Shown: positions 37,969-47,772, counted from the stretch's first letter. The stretch is DNA of 64,000 bases from Dinoroseobacter shibae DFL 12 = DSM 16493 (GCF_000018145.1 NC_009952.1:3286001-3350000), one strand, 5' to 3'. The notes: generated from the sequence alone by a model not told the origin. Numbers and translations: made by a program.

Positions 37969-39263
37969 TGGCGGGGTTCTGGAGCGTTTTTCTGGGCGGA
38001 TTGCTGGCCTTTGCCGGCTCGGGTCTGGCGCTGGGGGCCGCGCTCGGCCTGACGGGGCTTCTGATCCTGCACTTCGTCGCCAACGGCGCCACCTTCGTGG
38101 CGGTGGACGCGGTGTGGAATGTGCTGAATTCCTTCACGCTGAGCGCGATACCGCTCTTCATCATCCTCGGCGAGATCATGCTGCGCTCCGGCGTCAGCGC
38201 ACGGATTTATTCCGCCCTGTCGCCGGTGTTCATGCGGGTGCCGGGCGGGTTGCTGCACACGAATGTGGCGGTCTGTACGCTCTTCGGGGCGGTCAGCGGA
38301 TCGAGCCTGTCGACCGCCGCCGCCGTGGGGTCGGTCGCCTATCCCGAGATGACGCGGCGGGGCTATGATCGCCGGACGGTGGTGGGGTCGCTGGCGGGGG
38401 GCGGGACGCTGGGGCTGCTGATCCCACCGAGCCTGTCGCTGCTGATCTTCGGGGCGCTGACGGAGACGTCCATCGGGCAGCTGTTCCTCGCCGGGCTCGT
38501 GCCGGGGCTGCTTTTTGCGGCGATGTTCATGGTCTATATCTACCTTCGCTGCCGGATCACGCCAAGCCTCGCCCCGGCAGAGGCCGCCCGCCCCCCGGGC
38601 CGCGAGATCCTGCGCGGGGTGCTGGGTCTGTGGCCCTTCCTGCTGCTGATCCTGTCGATCATGGGCAGCATCACCCTGGGCTTTGCCACGCCGACCGAGG
38701 CTGCGGGGATCGGCGTGATCGCCACCATCATCATCGGGCGGCTGTGGGGCACGCTGACCCTGCGGGCGCTGGCCGAGGCGGTTTATGCCGCGATCCGGCT
38801 CTATGGTGCCATCGCTTTCGTGGTCATCGGGGCGACGATCCTCGCGCAAGCGGTCAGCCTGCTTGGCGTACCACAAGCGATCCTGGAAACGGTGCGCGCC
38901 TCGGATCTGGGCCCGCTCGCGGTTCTGGCGGTCGTGGTGCTGGTCTACCTGGTGCTGGGCTGCTTTTTCGATGGGCTGTCCCTGATGATCATGACATTGC
39001 CCATCGTTTTCCCGCTGCTCACGGGTTTGGGGTATGACGCTATCTGGCTCGGGGTGATCATCACCATCCTGATCGAGATCGGCCAAGTCACGCCGCCTGT
39101 GGGACTGAACCTGTCGGTGCTGGTCTCGGTCACCAAGAACGCGGTGTCCCTGGGCGAGGCGGCGAAGGCCACGGTGCCCTATTGGCTGATTCTGCTGGCG
39201 GGGGTGGCGATCCTGACCGCCCTGCCGGCGCTGGCGCTGTTCCTGCCCGGGGCGCTGATGTAG
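37968..39263 (+). CDS. dctM: TRAP transporter large permease DctM (system 2)
   Basis: 431 residues, about 12 membrane segments. Landmarks: [53 protein letters not shown] and VTPPVGLNLSVLVS. The start at 37968 overlaps the dctQ stop; upstream in-frame codons lie inside dctQ. Confidence 0.93.
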   Translation: MAGFWSVFLGGLLAFAGSGLALGAALGLTGLLILHFVANGATFVAVDAVWNVLNSFTLSAIPLFIILGEIMLRSGVSARIYSALSPVFMRVPGGLLHTNVAVCTLFGAVSGSSLSTAAAVGSVAYPEMTRRGYDRRTVVGSLAGGGTLGLLIPPSLSLLIFGALTETSIGQLFLAGLVPGLLFAAMFMVYIYLRCRITPSLAPAEAARPPGREILRGVLGLWPFLLLILSIMGSITLGFATPTEAAGIGVIATIIIGRLWGTLTLRALAEAVYAAIRLYGAIAFVVIGATILAQAVSLLGVPQAILETVRASDLGPLAVLAVVVLVYLVLGCFFDGLSLMIMTLPIVFPLLTGLGYDAIWLGVIITILIEIGQVTPPVGLNLSVLVSVTKNAVSLGEAAKATVPYWLILLAGVAILTALPALALFLPGALM

Positions 39264-39386
39264 CTGTGCCGTCCGCTCGGTCGAGGGCAGCGACGGGAAG
39301 CGGGTAAGCGTTCGGGATGGCGCGGTCCTGCAAGGTCAGGGGCACGCGCCACTAAGGTATCCCTGGCGAGGGGCGGTCCCGCAGGT

Positions 39387-39425
39387 TTGCGTCCGTTCGA
39401 GCGCAAGATGCCCGAACGGACGCAA
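39387..39425. terminator. 13-bp perfect inverted repeat between convergent genes
   Basis: TTGCGTCCGTTCG (39387-39399) pairs perfectly with CGAACGGACGCAA (39413-39425) around a 13-base loop. It lies 124 bases after dctM and 22 bases beyond the stop of the convergent small membrane protein, so it could end transcription from both sides, though neither side has a U-run. The 184-base gap holds nothing else I can identify. Confidence 0.5.
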
Positions 39426-39447
39426 GACCCTCGGTCGGAGGGGCGTA

Positions 39448-39708
39448 TCAGACGGTCGCGCCCTTGTTGCGGATCGCGCAGCCCAGGGTGCCGGCGACCA
39501 TGCCCACCACCACCGCGACGACCGCGTCGAGCAGGTAGATGTTGTCGAGCGTGAAGCCGGCGAAGATCAGGGTCTCGACCACTCCGACAACACCGCCCAA
39601 GATCGCAGCGAGCCGCCAGTTCCGGGTCATCATGCCCAGGGCCAGCCCGAGAATTCCGGGCAGGCTGAGGGCGTTTCCGCCGATGGTTCCAAGAAGATCG
39701 AGCATCAC
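39448..39708 (-). CDS. Small hypothetical membrane protein
   Basis: 86 residues with three hydrophobic segments rich in Gly: about 5-25, 33-52 and 58-78, with a short basic tail. It has no charged pocket or metal motif. It follows napC by 44 bases on the same strand, so it may be co-transcribed with the nap operon. Family not recognised. Confidence 0.65.
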   Translation of the reverse strand: MMLDLLGTIGGNALSLPGILGLALGMMTRNWRLAAILGGVVGVVETLIFAGFTLDNIYLLDAVVAVVVGMVAGTLGCAIRNKGATV

Positions 39709-39752
39709 AATGGCCTCTTGTTACGGGTTTTCCGACAGCTTGCGCCTGCGCG

Positions 39753-40466
39753 TCAGTCTGCCGGAGCTGTGTCCAGATAGTTGCGCAGACGGGAGGTGTT
39801 GCTTGCCAGCGGCTCGTCGGCATGGCTGGCCATCGGCCCTGCCAGTTCGCGGGTGATGCGCTGGTATTCCTCCAGGTGACCGGGCGGCAGGCTGTGCGCG
39901 ATGCCCTGGTGACAATCGATGCAGGTCATGCCGGTGTCGATGGCCCTCTGGTGTTCAACCGCGGCACGGTTTTCCTGCAGGGTGAAGTCCATGTATTCGA
40001 ACTCGTGGCAGTTGCGGCACTCCCGGCTGTTGGATTTCTTCATCTTCGTCCAGACGGCCGACGCCATGGCCAGGCGGTGCTCCTCGTAATCCTCGGGGGT
40101 CGAGATCGTCCCCACGATTTCGTGGTAGACATCCTTCACCGCGATGATCTTGGCCTTCATCTTGTGGTTCCATTCCTTTGGCACGTGGCAGTCCGCACAG
40201 ACCGCCCGCACCCCGGAGTGGTTGTTGTAATGGATCGTCTCGCGGTACTCGCCCAGATTGGTTTCCATGGTGTGGCAGGAGACACAGAACTCTTCCTTGT
40301 TCGTTGCCTCCAGCGTCCAGTGAAAGCCGCCCCAGAACAGGATACCTGCAACGAAGCCGCCGATCAGGACGAAGCCCACGCTGAAAACCGTGGTGGGGAG
40401 CCAGAACCGGTCCCAAAGCCCCATGAGCCCTTTGCGACGCGGATCTTTTTCGGGGGAATCTGCCAT
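39753..40466 (-). CDS. napC: Membrane-anchored tetraheme cytochrome c NapC
   Basis: 237 residues. One N-terminal membrane anchor (about 25-47), then four heme sites CVSCH, CADCH, CRNCH and CIDCH. It takes electrons from quinol and passes them to NapAB in the periplasm. It is the last clear nap gene. The spacing of the heme motifs fits the NapC/NirT family. Confidence 0.96.
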   Translation of the reverse strand: MADSPEKDPRRKGLMGLWDRFWLPTTVFSVGFVLIGGFVAGILFWGGFHWTLEATNKEEFCVSCHTMETNLGEYRETIHYNNHSGVRAVCADCHVPKEWNHKMKAKIIAVKDVYHEIVGTISTPEDYEEHRLAMASAVWTKMKKSNSRECRNCHEFEYMDFTLQENRAAVEHQRAIDTGMTCIDCHQGIAHSLPPGHLEEYQRITRELAGPMASHADEPLASNTSRLRNYLDTAPAD

Positions 40467-40493
40467 TTCGGGTGTTCCTTTCGTGCTCTCGCC

Positions 40494-40937
40494 TCAGCGA
40501 ACCGTCGGGGAGGACGGCTCGAACAGGTTTTCGACCAGGGCGGGCGCGTTGGCCTGCGGCACATGGCATTGGTTGCAGAAGTACCGGGTGCCCGCGATGT
40601 GATCGAGCTCGTTGCCGTCGCGGTCCAGGTAGTGGGTCATGGACAGGGTGGGCGCACCGCGCTCCCCCGCCTTGGTCCAGTCATGACAGGTCAGGCACTG
40701 GTTGGTGCGCAGATCGATCTGGTACTGGCTGATGGTGTGGGGGATCAGGGGCGGCTGCTGGCGGTAGTTCCGCTGCATCCGGGTCTCGATCTGTCCGTGG
40801 TTCTTGTCGAGATGGACGGGTTCGTCGACCTCGGCGCCCCGGAGGGTAATCACCTCGGCTTGCTGGGCCATGGCCAGACCGCCGAAAACGAGGATCGTTG
40901 TCAGGGCGGCGAGGCCCAGTGTGACCGGCTTTCTCAT
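40494..40937 (-). CDS. napB: Periplasmic diheme cytochrome c NapB
   Basis: 147 residues with signal peptide ending GGLAMAQQ. Two heme sites CLTCH and CNQCH, and the family tract PPLIPHTISQYQIDLRTNQCL in pieces. Electron-transfer subunit of NapA. Lies between napH and napC. Confidence 0.95.
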   Translation of the reverse strand: MRKPVTLGLAALTTILVFGGLAMAQQAEVITLRGAEVDEPVHLDKNHGQIETRMQRNYRQQPPLIPHTISQYQIDLRTNQCLTCHDWTKAGERGAPTLSMTHYLDRDGNELDHIAGTRYFCNQCHVPQANAPALVENLFEPSSPTVR

Positions 40938-40956
40938 TGGGGCACTCCTTTGCGTG

Positions 40957-41865
40957 TCATGCGATGCGCCCCGCGGGCGCAGTCAGGGGGTCAGGGCGGT
41001 CGTCGACACGGTCGTCGAACCGGTGAGTGAAATTGAAAACGTCCATGGCGCAGACATCGATGCAGCGGCCACAATTGGTGCAGTCGGGCGACAGGATCAG
41101 CGGGCTGGAGCCGGGCTTGCCCTTGAGCGCGGGCGAGATGACCTGCTGTTCCGGGCAGACGGCGTAGCAGTCCATGCAGTCGTCGCAGGCGCTGCGCTGC
41201 GCGGCGCTGATGCGCACGACGCTCTTGTGGCCCAACAGCCCGTAGAAGGCACCGACCGGGCAGACATGGCCGCACCAGCCCCGGCGCGACACCACGAGGT
41301 CGAAGACGAAGATCGCCGCCACCATGCCCCAGGCCGCGCCCATCCCGAAGACGAGACCGCGATGGACCATGGTCACGGGGTTGACCAGTTCCCAGGCGAC
41401 CGTTCCGGCGAGGGCCGACACGAGCAGCGCGGTGGCCATGACCCACAGCCGGGTCTGGCGCTTGGGCTGCCAGCCTTTGGAGAGGCCCAGTTTGACGTGC
41501 AGCCAATGGGCCGCGTCCGTTACCGGGTTGATCGGGCAGACCCAGGAACAATAGACCCGCCCGCCCAGGACCGCGTAGACCCCCAGAACGATCAGCGCAC
41601 CGACGAGGGCCGAGGTCGCGGGCAGATGCCCGGCCACGAGGCTTTGCAGCGCGATGAACGGATCGGTCAGCGGCAGCACGCCCAAGGTCAGCGACCCCGC
41701 GAGCGTGCCCTGCACGATCCAGATCCCGAACCACGGGCCGAGCAGGAAGAGCATCAGGAAAAACAGCTGGCTCGTCCGACGCAGCAACAGGTAGCGGTTA
41801 GCGCCGATCCAGCCCTTCTTCTGCCGGGCCTCCAGCCCGACAGGCATCCGGGTGCGCGCGCTCAT
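40957..41865 (-). CDS. napH: Quinol dehydrogenase membrane component NapH
   Basis: 302 residues. Four membrane segments, two CxxxCP motifs ([11 protein letters not shown] and [11 protein letters not shown]) and two C-terminal [4Fe-4S] ferredoxin sites ([12 protein letters not shown] and [13 protein letters not shown]). With NapG it forms a second route for electrons to NapA. ATG 41865 overlaps the napG stop as ATGA; the longer frame to 42213 lies inside napG. Confidence 0.94.
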   Translation of the reverse strand: MSARTRMPVGLEARQKKGWIGANRYLLLRRTSQLFFLMLFLLGPWFGIWIVQGTLAGSLTLGVLPLTDPFIALQSLVAGHLPATSALVGALIVLGVYAVLGGRVYCSWVCPINPVTDAAHWLHVKLGLSKGWQPKRQTRLWVMATALLVSALAGTVAWELVNPVTMVHRGLVFGMGAAWGMVAAIFVFDLVVSRRGWCGHVCPVGAFYGLLGHKSVVRISAAQRSACDDCMDCYAVCPEQQVISPALKGKPGSSPLILSPDCTNCGRCIDVCAMDVFNFTHRFDDRVDDRPDPLTAPAGRIA

Positions 41866-42674
41866 TGCCCCGTCCCCGGCAGCTTGAAGGCAGGCTCGAA
41901 CCCGCCCGGCGTGGCGAGATTGTCGGTGCCCGGTCCGGGCAGACGATCCGGCAGGTCGATGATCCCTTCGACCACCGGGCCGCCCTTGGCGTCCTTTTCC
42001 TCCCAGCCCTTGCGGTAATGCTCGGCCGGGGTAGCGCGGGCCATGCGCAGGGGCAGGACCTTGATCGCGGCTTCGGGCAGAACACAGCTTTTCTCGCACA
42101 TCCCGCAGCCGGTGCAGTGATCCGCGTGGACCGTGGGGATGAACATGGCATGGTGACCGGAGCGCGTGTTGTGCGACACGTCGAGGGTGATCGCCTCGTC
42201 GATCACAGGGCAAACCCGGTAGCAGACATCGCAGCGCAACCCCTGGAAGTTGAGGCAGTTTTCCTGATCCACCAGCACGGCCGTGCCCATCCGCGCGTCA
42301 TCGATATCATCGAGCGCCGGATCGAGCGCCCCGGTGGGACAGGCCGCGACACAGGGAATGTCCTCGCACATCTCGCAGGGCACGTCGCGCGCAATGAAAT
42401 AAGGCGTGCCGGTTGCCGGGCCGTCGCTGCCGAGCTCGGCGAGGACGAGCGTGTCATAGGGACATTCCCGCACGCAGAGCCCGCAGCGGATGCAGGCCGA
42501 CAGGAAAGCGGCCTCCGCCAGGGCCCCGGGGGGCCGCAGCGCCTGGGCCGGCAGAGCCCGGGCATCCCGGGCCAGCCAGGCCAGGCCGCCGCCTGCGAGC
42601 ATGCAGCCGCCTGCCATGCGCGCCGCATCCTTGAGGAAACGACGGCGATCGGGCGATATGTCGGGCACCGACAT
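41862..42674 (-). CDS. napG: Periplasmic ferredoxin-type protein NapG
   Basis: 270 residues. Tat signal with [11 protein letters not shown], then four [4Fe-4S] sites: [43 protein letters not shown] and [11 protein letters not shown]. It accepts electrons from NapH in the periplasm. Starts 21 bases after the napA stop. Confidence 0.94.
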   Translation of the reverse strand: MSVPDISPDRRRFLKDAARMAGGCMLAGGGLAWLARDARALPAQALRPPGALAEAAFLSACIRCGLCVRECPYDTLVLAELGSDGPATGTPYFIARDVPCEMCEDIPCVAACPTGALDPALDDIDDARMGTAVLVDQENCLNFQGLRCDVCYRVCPVIDEAITLDVSHNTRSGHHAMFIPTVHADHCTGCGMCEKSCVLPEAAIKVLPLRMARATPAEHYRKGWEEKDAKGGPVVEGIIDLPDRLPGPGTDNLATPGGFEPAFKLPGTGQ

Positions 42675-42695
42675 GGGACCTCTCCGTGACGCGCC

Positions 42696-45191
42696 TCAGG
42701 CCCGTTCCACCTTGCAGGCGCATTTCTTGAAGTCGGTCTCTTTCGAGAGCGGGCAGGTCGCATCGAGCGTCAACTGGTTGATCAGCTGGCCCTCGTCGAA
42801 CCACGGCACGAACACGAGGCCTTGCGGCACCTTGTTCCGGCCCCGGGTCTCGACCCGGCTGAGCATGTCCCCGCGCCGGGTGGAGATGTTGATCTCCTGT
42901 CCGCGCCGCAACCCGCGCGCCTTCGCATCCTCGGGGTGCATGTAGACCACGGCCGCCGGATAGGCCCGGTGCAACTCGGGCACACGCCGAGTCATCGACC
43001 CCGAATGCCAGTGCTCCAGCACCCGGCCTGTGCAGAGCCACAGGTCGAACTCGGCATCCGGCACTTCGGGCGCAGGCTCGTAGGGGGCGTAGATGATCTT
43101 CGCCTTGCCGTCGCTGTGGCCATAGAACCGGACGCCCTCGCCTTCGGGCACATAGGGGTCGTAGCCCTCGCGGAAGCGGTACAGGGTTTCCTGGCCGTCC
43201 ACCACGGGCCAACGCAAGCCGCGCGACTGGTGGTAGGTCTCGAAAGACGCCAGGTCATGGGCCTTGCCGCGGCCGAAACCGGCATATTCCTCGAACAGGC
43301 CCTTCTGCACGTAATAGCCGAAATGCTCGGACTCGTCGTTGTCGAACCCTTCGGCGGTCTCCGACAGCGGGTACTTGTCCACCTTGCCGTTGGCAAAGAG
43401 CACGTCGTACATGGTCTTGCCGCGATGCTCGGGCATCTTGGCGAGCAATTCCTCGCCCCAGACCTCTTCGATGGTGAACCGCTTGGAGAATTCCATCAGT
43501 TGCCAGAGGTCGGATTTTGCCTCGCCCGGGGCCTTGACCTGCTGGCGCCAGAACTGGGTCCGGCGCTCCGCATTGCCATAGGCGCCTTCCTTTTCAACCC
43601 ACATGGCCGTGGGCAGGATCAGGTCGGCCGACATGGTGGTGACGGTCGGATAGGGGTCGGACACGGTGATGAAGTTTTCCGGGTTGCGATAGCCCGGATA
43701 GCCTTCTTCGTTCATGTTCGGCGCGGCCTGCATGTTGTTGTTGCACTGCACCCAGTAGGCGTTCAGATCGCCATCCTTGAGCTTGCGGTGCTGCAACACG
43801 GCGTGGAAGCCGGGCTTGGCGGGGATGGTCCCCTCGGGCAGGTTCCACTTCTTTTCGGTCAGGGCGCGGTGCGCGTCGTTCATCACGACCATGTCCGCAG
43901 GCAGGCGATGGGCAAAGGTGCCGACCTCGCGGGCGGTGCCGCAGGCCGAGGGCTGCCCGGTCAGCGAGAAGGGCGAATTGCCCGGCTCGGAGATTTTGCC
44001 CACCAAGAGATGCACGTTGTACATCAGCGAGTTGACCCAGGAGCCGCGAGTGTGCTGGTTGAAGCCCATGGTCCAAAGGCTCATCACCTTGCGGTTGGGG
44101 TCGGCGTATTGCTCGGCCAGCTTCTCCAGCTGCGCGGCGGGCACGCCCGAAAGCTCGGAAACCTTGTCGACCGTGTATTCGGCGACGCTGGCGGCGTACT
44201 CGTCGAAGCTGATCGGTTCCAGCTTGCCGGAATTGGGATTCTCCGCTTCCTGTTGCAGGGCGTGTTCATCCCGCAAGCCGTACCCGATATCCGTCGCGGT
44301 CTTGGTGATGTTGACGTGCTTGGACATGAAGTCCTCGTTCACGCGCCCGGTCGAAATGATGTAGTTCGCGATGTAGTTCAGGATCGCGAGATCGGTCTGC
44401 GGCGCGAACACCATGCCGTTATCGGCAAGCTCGAACGAGCGGTGCTCGTAGGTGGACAGCACATGCACCTCGGAGCCCGGCTTGGTCAGGCGGGTGTCGG
44501 TGAGGCGCGACCAGAGGATCGGGTGCATCTCGGCCATGTTGGAGCCCCAGAGCACAAAGGTATCCGCATGCTCGAAGTCATCGTAGCAGCCCATCGGCTC
44601 GTCGATGCCGAAGGTGCGCATGAAGCCGACCACGGCGGAGGCCATGCAGTGCCGCGCGTTCGGATCGATGTTGTTGGAGCGGAAACCGGCCTTCATCAGC
44701 TTGGCGGCGGCATAGCCTTCCCAGACGGTCCACTGGCCCGAGCCGAACATGCCGACACTGGTCGGCCCCTTCTTGGCCAGCGCTTCTTTCCACTTCTGCG
44801 CCATCACGTCGAAGGCCTCGTCCCAGGACACCGGCTCGAACGTGCCGTTCTTGTCGTAGACGCCATTGGTCTTGCGCAGCAGGGGCATCGTCAGGCGGTC
44901 TTCGCCGTACATGATCTTGGACAGGAAATAGCCCTTGATGCAGTTCAACCCGCGGTTCACCGGGGCGTCCGGGTCACCTTGGGTAGCGACCACGCGGCCT
45001 TCCTTGGTGCCCACCAGCACCGAGCAGCCGGTGCCGCAGAACCGGCAGGCTGCCTTGTCCCAGCGGATGCCCGTCGAGATGGCCTGGGCTTCGGCGGCGG
45101 TGCCATTGGCCAGCGGGATCCCCGCAGCGGAAGCGGTCGCAGCCGCGGCGCTGGCCTTAAGGAATGTCCGGCGAGAGTCAGAGATGGTCAT
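42696..45191 (-). CDS. napA: Periplasmic nitrate reductase catalytic subunit NapA
   Basis: 831 residues, normal length. Tat signal ([13 protein letters not shown]), one [4Fe-4S] cluster with C49, C52, C56 and C84 (CRFCGTGC, then GLNC), and the Mo-bis-MGD ligand C182 in [13 protein letters not shown]. It reduces nitrate to nitrite in the periplasm. Its start overlaps napD by 14 bases, consistent with NapD acting as its Tat chaperone. Confidence 0.98.
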   Translation of the reverse strand: MTISDSRRTFLKASAAAATASAAGIPLANGTAAEAQAISTGIRWDKAACRFCGTGCSVLVGTKEGRVVATQGDPDAPVNRGLNCIKGYFLSKIMYGEDRLTMPLLRKTNGVYDKNGTFEPVSWDEAFDVMAQKWKEALAKKGPTSVGMFGSGQWTVWEGYAAAKLMKAGFRSNNIDPNARHCMASAVVGFMRTFGIDEPMGCYDDFEHADTFVLWGSNMAEMHPILWSRLTDTRLTKPGSEVHVLSTYEHRSFELADNGMVFAPQTDLAILNYIANYIISTGRVNEDFMSKHVNITKTATDIGYGLRDEHALQQEAENPNSGKLEPISFDEYAASVAEYTVDKVSELSGVPAAQLEKLAEQYADPNRKVMSLWTMGFNQHTRGSWVNSLMYNVHLLVGKISEPGNSPFSLTGQPSACGTAREVGTFAHRLPADMVVMNDAHRALTEKKWNLPEGTIPAKPGFHAVLQHRKLKDGDLNAYWVQCNNNMQAAPNMNEEGYPGYRNPENFITVSDPYPTVTTMSADLILPTAMWVEKEGAYGNAERRTQFWRQQVKAPGEAKSDLWQLMEFSKRFTIEEVWGEELLAKMPEHRGKTMYDVLFANGKVDKYPLSETAEGFDNDESEHFGYYVQKGLFEEYAGFGRGKAHDLASFETYHQSRGLRWPVVDGQETLYRFREGYDPYVPEGEGVRFYGHSDGKAKIIYAPYEPAPEVPDAEFDLWLCTGRVLEHWHSGSMTRRVPELHRAYPAAVVYMHPEDAKARGLRRGQEINISTRRGDMLSRVETRGRNKVPQGLVFVPWFDEGQLINQLTLDATCPLSKETDFKKCACKVERA

Positions 45192-45480
45192 GGGTCTGGG
45201 CTCCGGATTGAGTGGGGCTGGAAAGCGGAGCCTGCGCCGGGGTGTCGGTCAGGTCCTCGAAATGGTGATAGGTCAGGGTGACGGACAGAACGCCGGGGAT
45301 CTGGTGCAGGGCCATGATCGTCTCGGATGCGCGCAGCGACGGCGTGTCCTCGACGACGACGACGAAGCGGCCTTCGTCAGACCGGCCGTGGATCTCCACG
45401 CCATCCATGGCAAGCATGTCCTCGGCACATCCATCGACCCGATCGGGTGCGGCGTGCACAAGGCAACCACAAACATTCAT
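45178..45480 (-). CDS. napD: NapD chaperone for NapA
   Basis: 100 residues from ATG 45480, which follows GGGAGGA by 7 bases. Ferredoxin-like fold with [17 protein letters not shown] and [10 protein letters not shown]; small beta-alpha-beta proteins of this type bind the Tat signal of NapA. The first residues overlap napF as ATGA, and the end overlaps napA. Confidence 0.9.
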   Translation of the reverse strand: MNVCGCLVHAAPDRVDGCAEDMLAMDGVEIHGRSDEGRFVVVVEDTPSLRASETIMALHQIPGVLSVTLTYHHFEDLTDTPAQAPLSSPTQSGAQTHDHL

Positions 45481-45989
45481 GCGACGTCCTCCCGTCCGTT
45501 TTGTTGAGTTTTGGTGAGCTGGAGTGCTCCGACTGGGCAGCTTGCTACGCATTCGCCACAGCCTACACATTGATCGAGATCAATCTCAGCGAGCGCGCGA
45601 CCTCCTGTCATCAATCGGAAGCTGATCGCGCGCGCATCGCAGCTGTCCTGACAGGCCCGGCAGGACACGCCCTGCTGCGACAGGCAGGCCGAGGATGCCT
45701 CGGCGCGCCAGGGCCAGTCGTCCACCCGGGCGAGATCGAGCGCGTCCGTCGGACAGACCTCGGCACAGATCCCGCAGAAGGTGCAGGCGCCTTGCGCGGG
45801 CGAAAGTTGCGGTCGCCCGCCCTCGTCCAGAACCAGCACGTTTTCCGGGCAGGCCTTCTGGCAAAGGTCGCAATTCCGACACAGGTCGAGGAAGTGATCC
45901 GGGTGCGCGCCGGGGGGGCGGATCGCGTTCGAGTCGTCGCAAAGGGTGGCTCGGCGCAGAAACCCGCGCCGACTGACCTGTTGGGTCAT
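45477..45989 (-). CDS. napF: Ferredoxin-type protein NapF
   Basis: 170 residues from ATG 45989 with AGGAAG upstream. Four clusters of Cys: CRNCDLCQKACP, CTFCGICAEVCP, CRACQDSC and CVGCGECVASCP. The twin-Arg-like SRRGFLRRA start is seen in NapF but the protein acts in the cytoplasm, where it helps assemble the NapA iron-sulfur cluster. First gene of the nap operon. Confidence 0.93.
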   Translation of the reverse strand: MTQQVSRRGFLRRATLCDDSNAIRPPGAHPDHFLDLCRNCDLCQKACPENVLVLDEGGRPQLSPAQGACTFCGICAEVCPTDALDLARVDDWPWRAEASSACLSQQGVSCRACQDSCDARAISFRLMTGGRALAEIDLDQCVGCGECVASCPVGALQLTKTQQNGREDVA

Positions 45990-46087
45990 GTCGCTTCCTA
46001 GGTATTTTTTCCGTGCGATTCCCGCGCGTTCCGCCCGAGTTATCGCTATCATTCAACCTTAGCGCGTAAAAAACTTCCATGTCGTTG

Positions 46088-46126
46088 GCGCAAATTGACG
46101 CGCAAAGCTGACATTTAATCTGTCAG
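46088..46126. promoter_or_regulatory. nap promoter repeats: GCGCAAA direct repeat and CTGACA/TGTCAG palindrome
   Basis: GCGCAAA occurs at 46088-46094 and 46100-46106, 12 bases apart; right beside it CTGACA (46108-46113), 7 bases and TGTCAG (46121-46126) form a perfect palindrome. They lie about 100-140 bases upstream of napF. No classical FNR box is seen on the nap side, so control of nap may rest on other factors binding here. Confidence 0.45.
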
Positions 46127-46354
46127 AAAAATATGACTTTCAAATAAGGGTTTAGGGTCGCCAGAAGGCAGGGCAAATGGGCGGAACCAGGCCGCGGCAG
46201 ACGGCGTCCCGCATCCACCTGCGCGGGTACTTCCCCGATTCGGGCGAGCAAGGCACCTTGCGCCGGTCGATGGCAAATTCCGCTTTGCGGTCCCGCGGGA
46301 CACCGGGCGCCCTGCGCCAAAATGCCCACCCGCCCCGCGGCAAAGGAGACACGC

Positions 46355-46368
46355 TTGACGTTTGTTAA
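46355..46368 (+). promoter_or_regulatory. FNR/DNR-type box upstream of apbE
   Basis: TTGAC-GTTT-GTTAA, flanked by C and G so that the extended form is CTTGAC-N4-GTTAAG. Centre 42.5 bases before the apbE ATG. Near-identical boxes lie between nirS and nirI and before norC. The matching -10 position (46391-46396, GAAGCT) is poor. Confidence 0.65.
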
Positions 46369-46403
46369 GGACAGATTCGACTTGCCCGGCGAAGCTTCTG
46401 AGC

Positions 46404-47345
46404 ATGAAAAACGGAGTGATCTCAGGGCTGACTCGGCGCCGGTTTCTCGCGCTTTCCGCGGGCGCCTTGTGCGGCGCGAGCAGCGTTGCCGCGGCAAGCC
46501 GACCCGTGACGCGTTGGCAGGGCACGGCCCTTGGCGCCGATGCCTCCGCGCAACTCGTGGGCCTGGACCCTGCAAGCGCGTCCGACATCCTGGTCGGGCT
46601 GCAGCGGGAGTTGCGGCGGCTTGAAACCCTGTTCAGCCTCTACCGGCCCGAATCCCAGGTTTCGCGGCTGAACCGGGAGGGTCGACTGGATGCGCCCGCG
46701 CCCGAGCTTCTGGAGGTTCTGGCCCAATGCGATGCGTTGCACCGGGGAACCGGGGGGGCGTTCGATCCGACCACGCAGCCACTTTTCGCGACCTTTGCGC
46801 AGGCGGCGGCGGCCGGGCGGACCCCTTCGGGCGACGAGGTCGCACGGGCCCGCGCCGCGGTCGGCTGGCACCATCTGAGGATCGGCACCGACAGCGTAGC
46901 GTTCGCAAGGCCCGGCGGGCAGCTGACGCTCAACGGGATCGCGCAGGGCTATATCAGCGACCGAATCGCTGCCTGGCTGCGGGACCGGGGTTTGACCGAC
47001 ATCCTGCTTGAGGCGGGCGAAATCGTCGCCCTGGGCCACGGGCCGGACGCAACGCCCTGGCGCTGCCGTATCGCGGATGCCGCCGGCACCTCGCGCCGCG
47101 AGCTCCGCTTGCGGGATCGGGCGATCGCCACATCCGCCCCGGATGCCATGACGCTTGCGGGCGCACGCCACATCTTCGATCCGGCCAGCGGACGCAGTGC
47201 CGACAGGGGGCGTATGACTTCCGTGTCGGCCCCGGCCGCGATGCTGGCAGACGGGCTGTCCACGGCCCTGTGCGTTCTGCCGCCGGAGAGCCATGCCACC
47301 GTCATCGCCCGGTTTCCCGGTGCGCGTGTCGAGTTTGCCACCTGA
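46404..47345 (+). CDS. ApbE-family FAD:protein FMN transferase (NirX/NosX type)
   Basis: 313 residues from ATG 46404. Tat signal with TRRRFLALSAGA. ApbE landmarks: LNGIAQGYISDRIAAWL, LLEAGEIVALG, HIFDPASG and the metal-binding ADGLSTALCVL. It attaches FMN covalently to a Thr of periplasmic flavoprotein domains; NirI encoded nearby is the obvious partner, as NirX and NosX are for NirI and NosR elsewhere. There is no Shine-Dalgarno before the ATG. The TTG at 46362 lies inside the regulatory box and is not a likely start. Confidence 0.88.
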   Translation: MKNGVISGLTRRRFLALSAGALCGASSVAAASRPVTRWQGTALGADASAQLVGLDPASASDILVGLQRELRRLETLFSLYRPESQVSRLNREGRLDAPAPELLEVLAQCDALHRGTGGAFDPTTQPLFATFAQAAAAGRTPSGDEVARARAAVGWHHLRIGTDSVAFARPGGQLTLNGIAQGYISDRIAAWLRDRGLTDILLEAGEIVALGHGPDATPWRCRIADAAGTSRRELRLRDRAIATSAPDAMTLAGARHIFDPASGRSADRGRMTSVSAPAAMLADGLSTALCVLPPESHATVIARFPGARVEFAT

Positions 47346-47378
47346 AGCCACCACACCCGAGCAATATAGGAGGACCCC

Positions 47379-47759
47379 ATGCTCATCAGAACGATCACAA
47401 CCACCGCCGTCCTGGCCGTGCTTGCCCTTCCGGCCCTGGCCGAAGGCGACCCGGAAGCCGGAGAGAAGGTGTTCAACAAGTGCAAGGCCTGCCATGCTCT
47501 TGGCGCCGATGCCAAGAACAAGGTCGGGCCGGTCCTGAACGGGATCATCGGCGCGCCCGCCGGCCAGGTCCCGGACTTCAAGTATTCCGACGTGTTGTTG
47601 GAGATGGCCGCCGACGGGCTGGTCTGGGACGAAGCCAACCTGGCCGCCTACCTGACCAAGCCGCGCGACTTCATGAAAGGCACCAAGATGTCTTTTGCCG
47701 GTCTGCGCAAGGAAGCGGATGTCCAGAACGTCCTGGCGTACATCGCAAGCTACGAGTGA
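47379..47759 (+). CDS. Class I c-type cytochrome (c2/c550-like)
   Basis: 126 residues. Signal peptide ending ALAEGDPE; heme site C35-K-A-C-H39; axial Met in GTKMSFAGL. It is a soluble monoheme carrier of the cytochrome c2/c550 type that can feed electrons to NirS and NorC. ATAGGAGGA precedes the ATG. It follows apbE by 33 bases and is probably in the same transcript. Confidence 0.92.
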   Translation: MLIRTITTTAVLAVLALPALAEGDPEAGEKVFNKCKACHALGADAKNKVGPVLNGIIGAPAGQVPDFKYSDVLLEMAADGLVWDEANLAAYLTKPRDFMKGTKMSFAGLRKEADVQNVLAYIASYE

Positions 47760-47772
47760 CCTTGATCCGGGC

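Larger units (their letters stand above)
45990..46403. other. 414-base divergent region between nap operon and apbE
   Basis: No credible gene. The napF-proximal half holds the repeat cluster at 46088-46126 and is AT-rich near 46055-46145. The apbE-proximal end holds the FNR/DNR-type box at 46355-46368. Short frames here are Arg/Pro-rich shadows. Confidence 0.6.

Noticed and set aside
39264-39447. tRNA or small RNA gene in the gap after dctM
   Set aside because: No cloverleaf or tRNA-type arms; only the inverted repeat at 39387-39425 stands out.
46115-46588. Minus-strand frames of about 150 residues across the apbE start
   Set aside because: They overlap the apbE Tat signal region and regulatory box, lack ribosome sites and show no family pattern.
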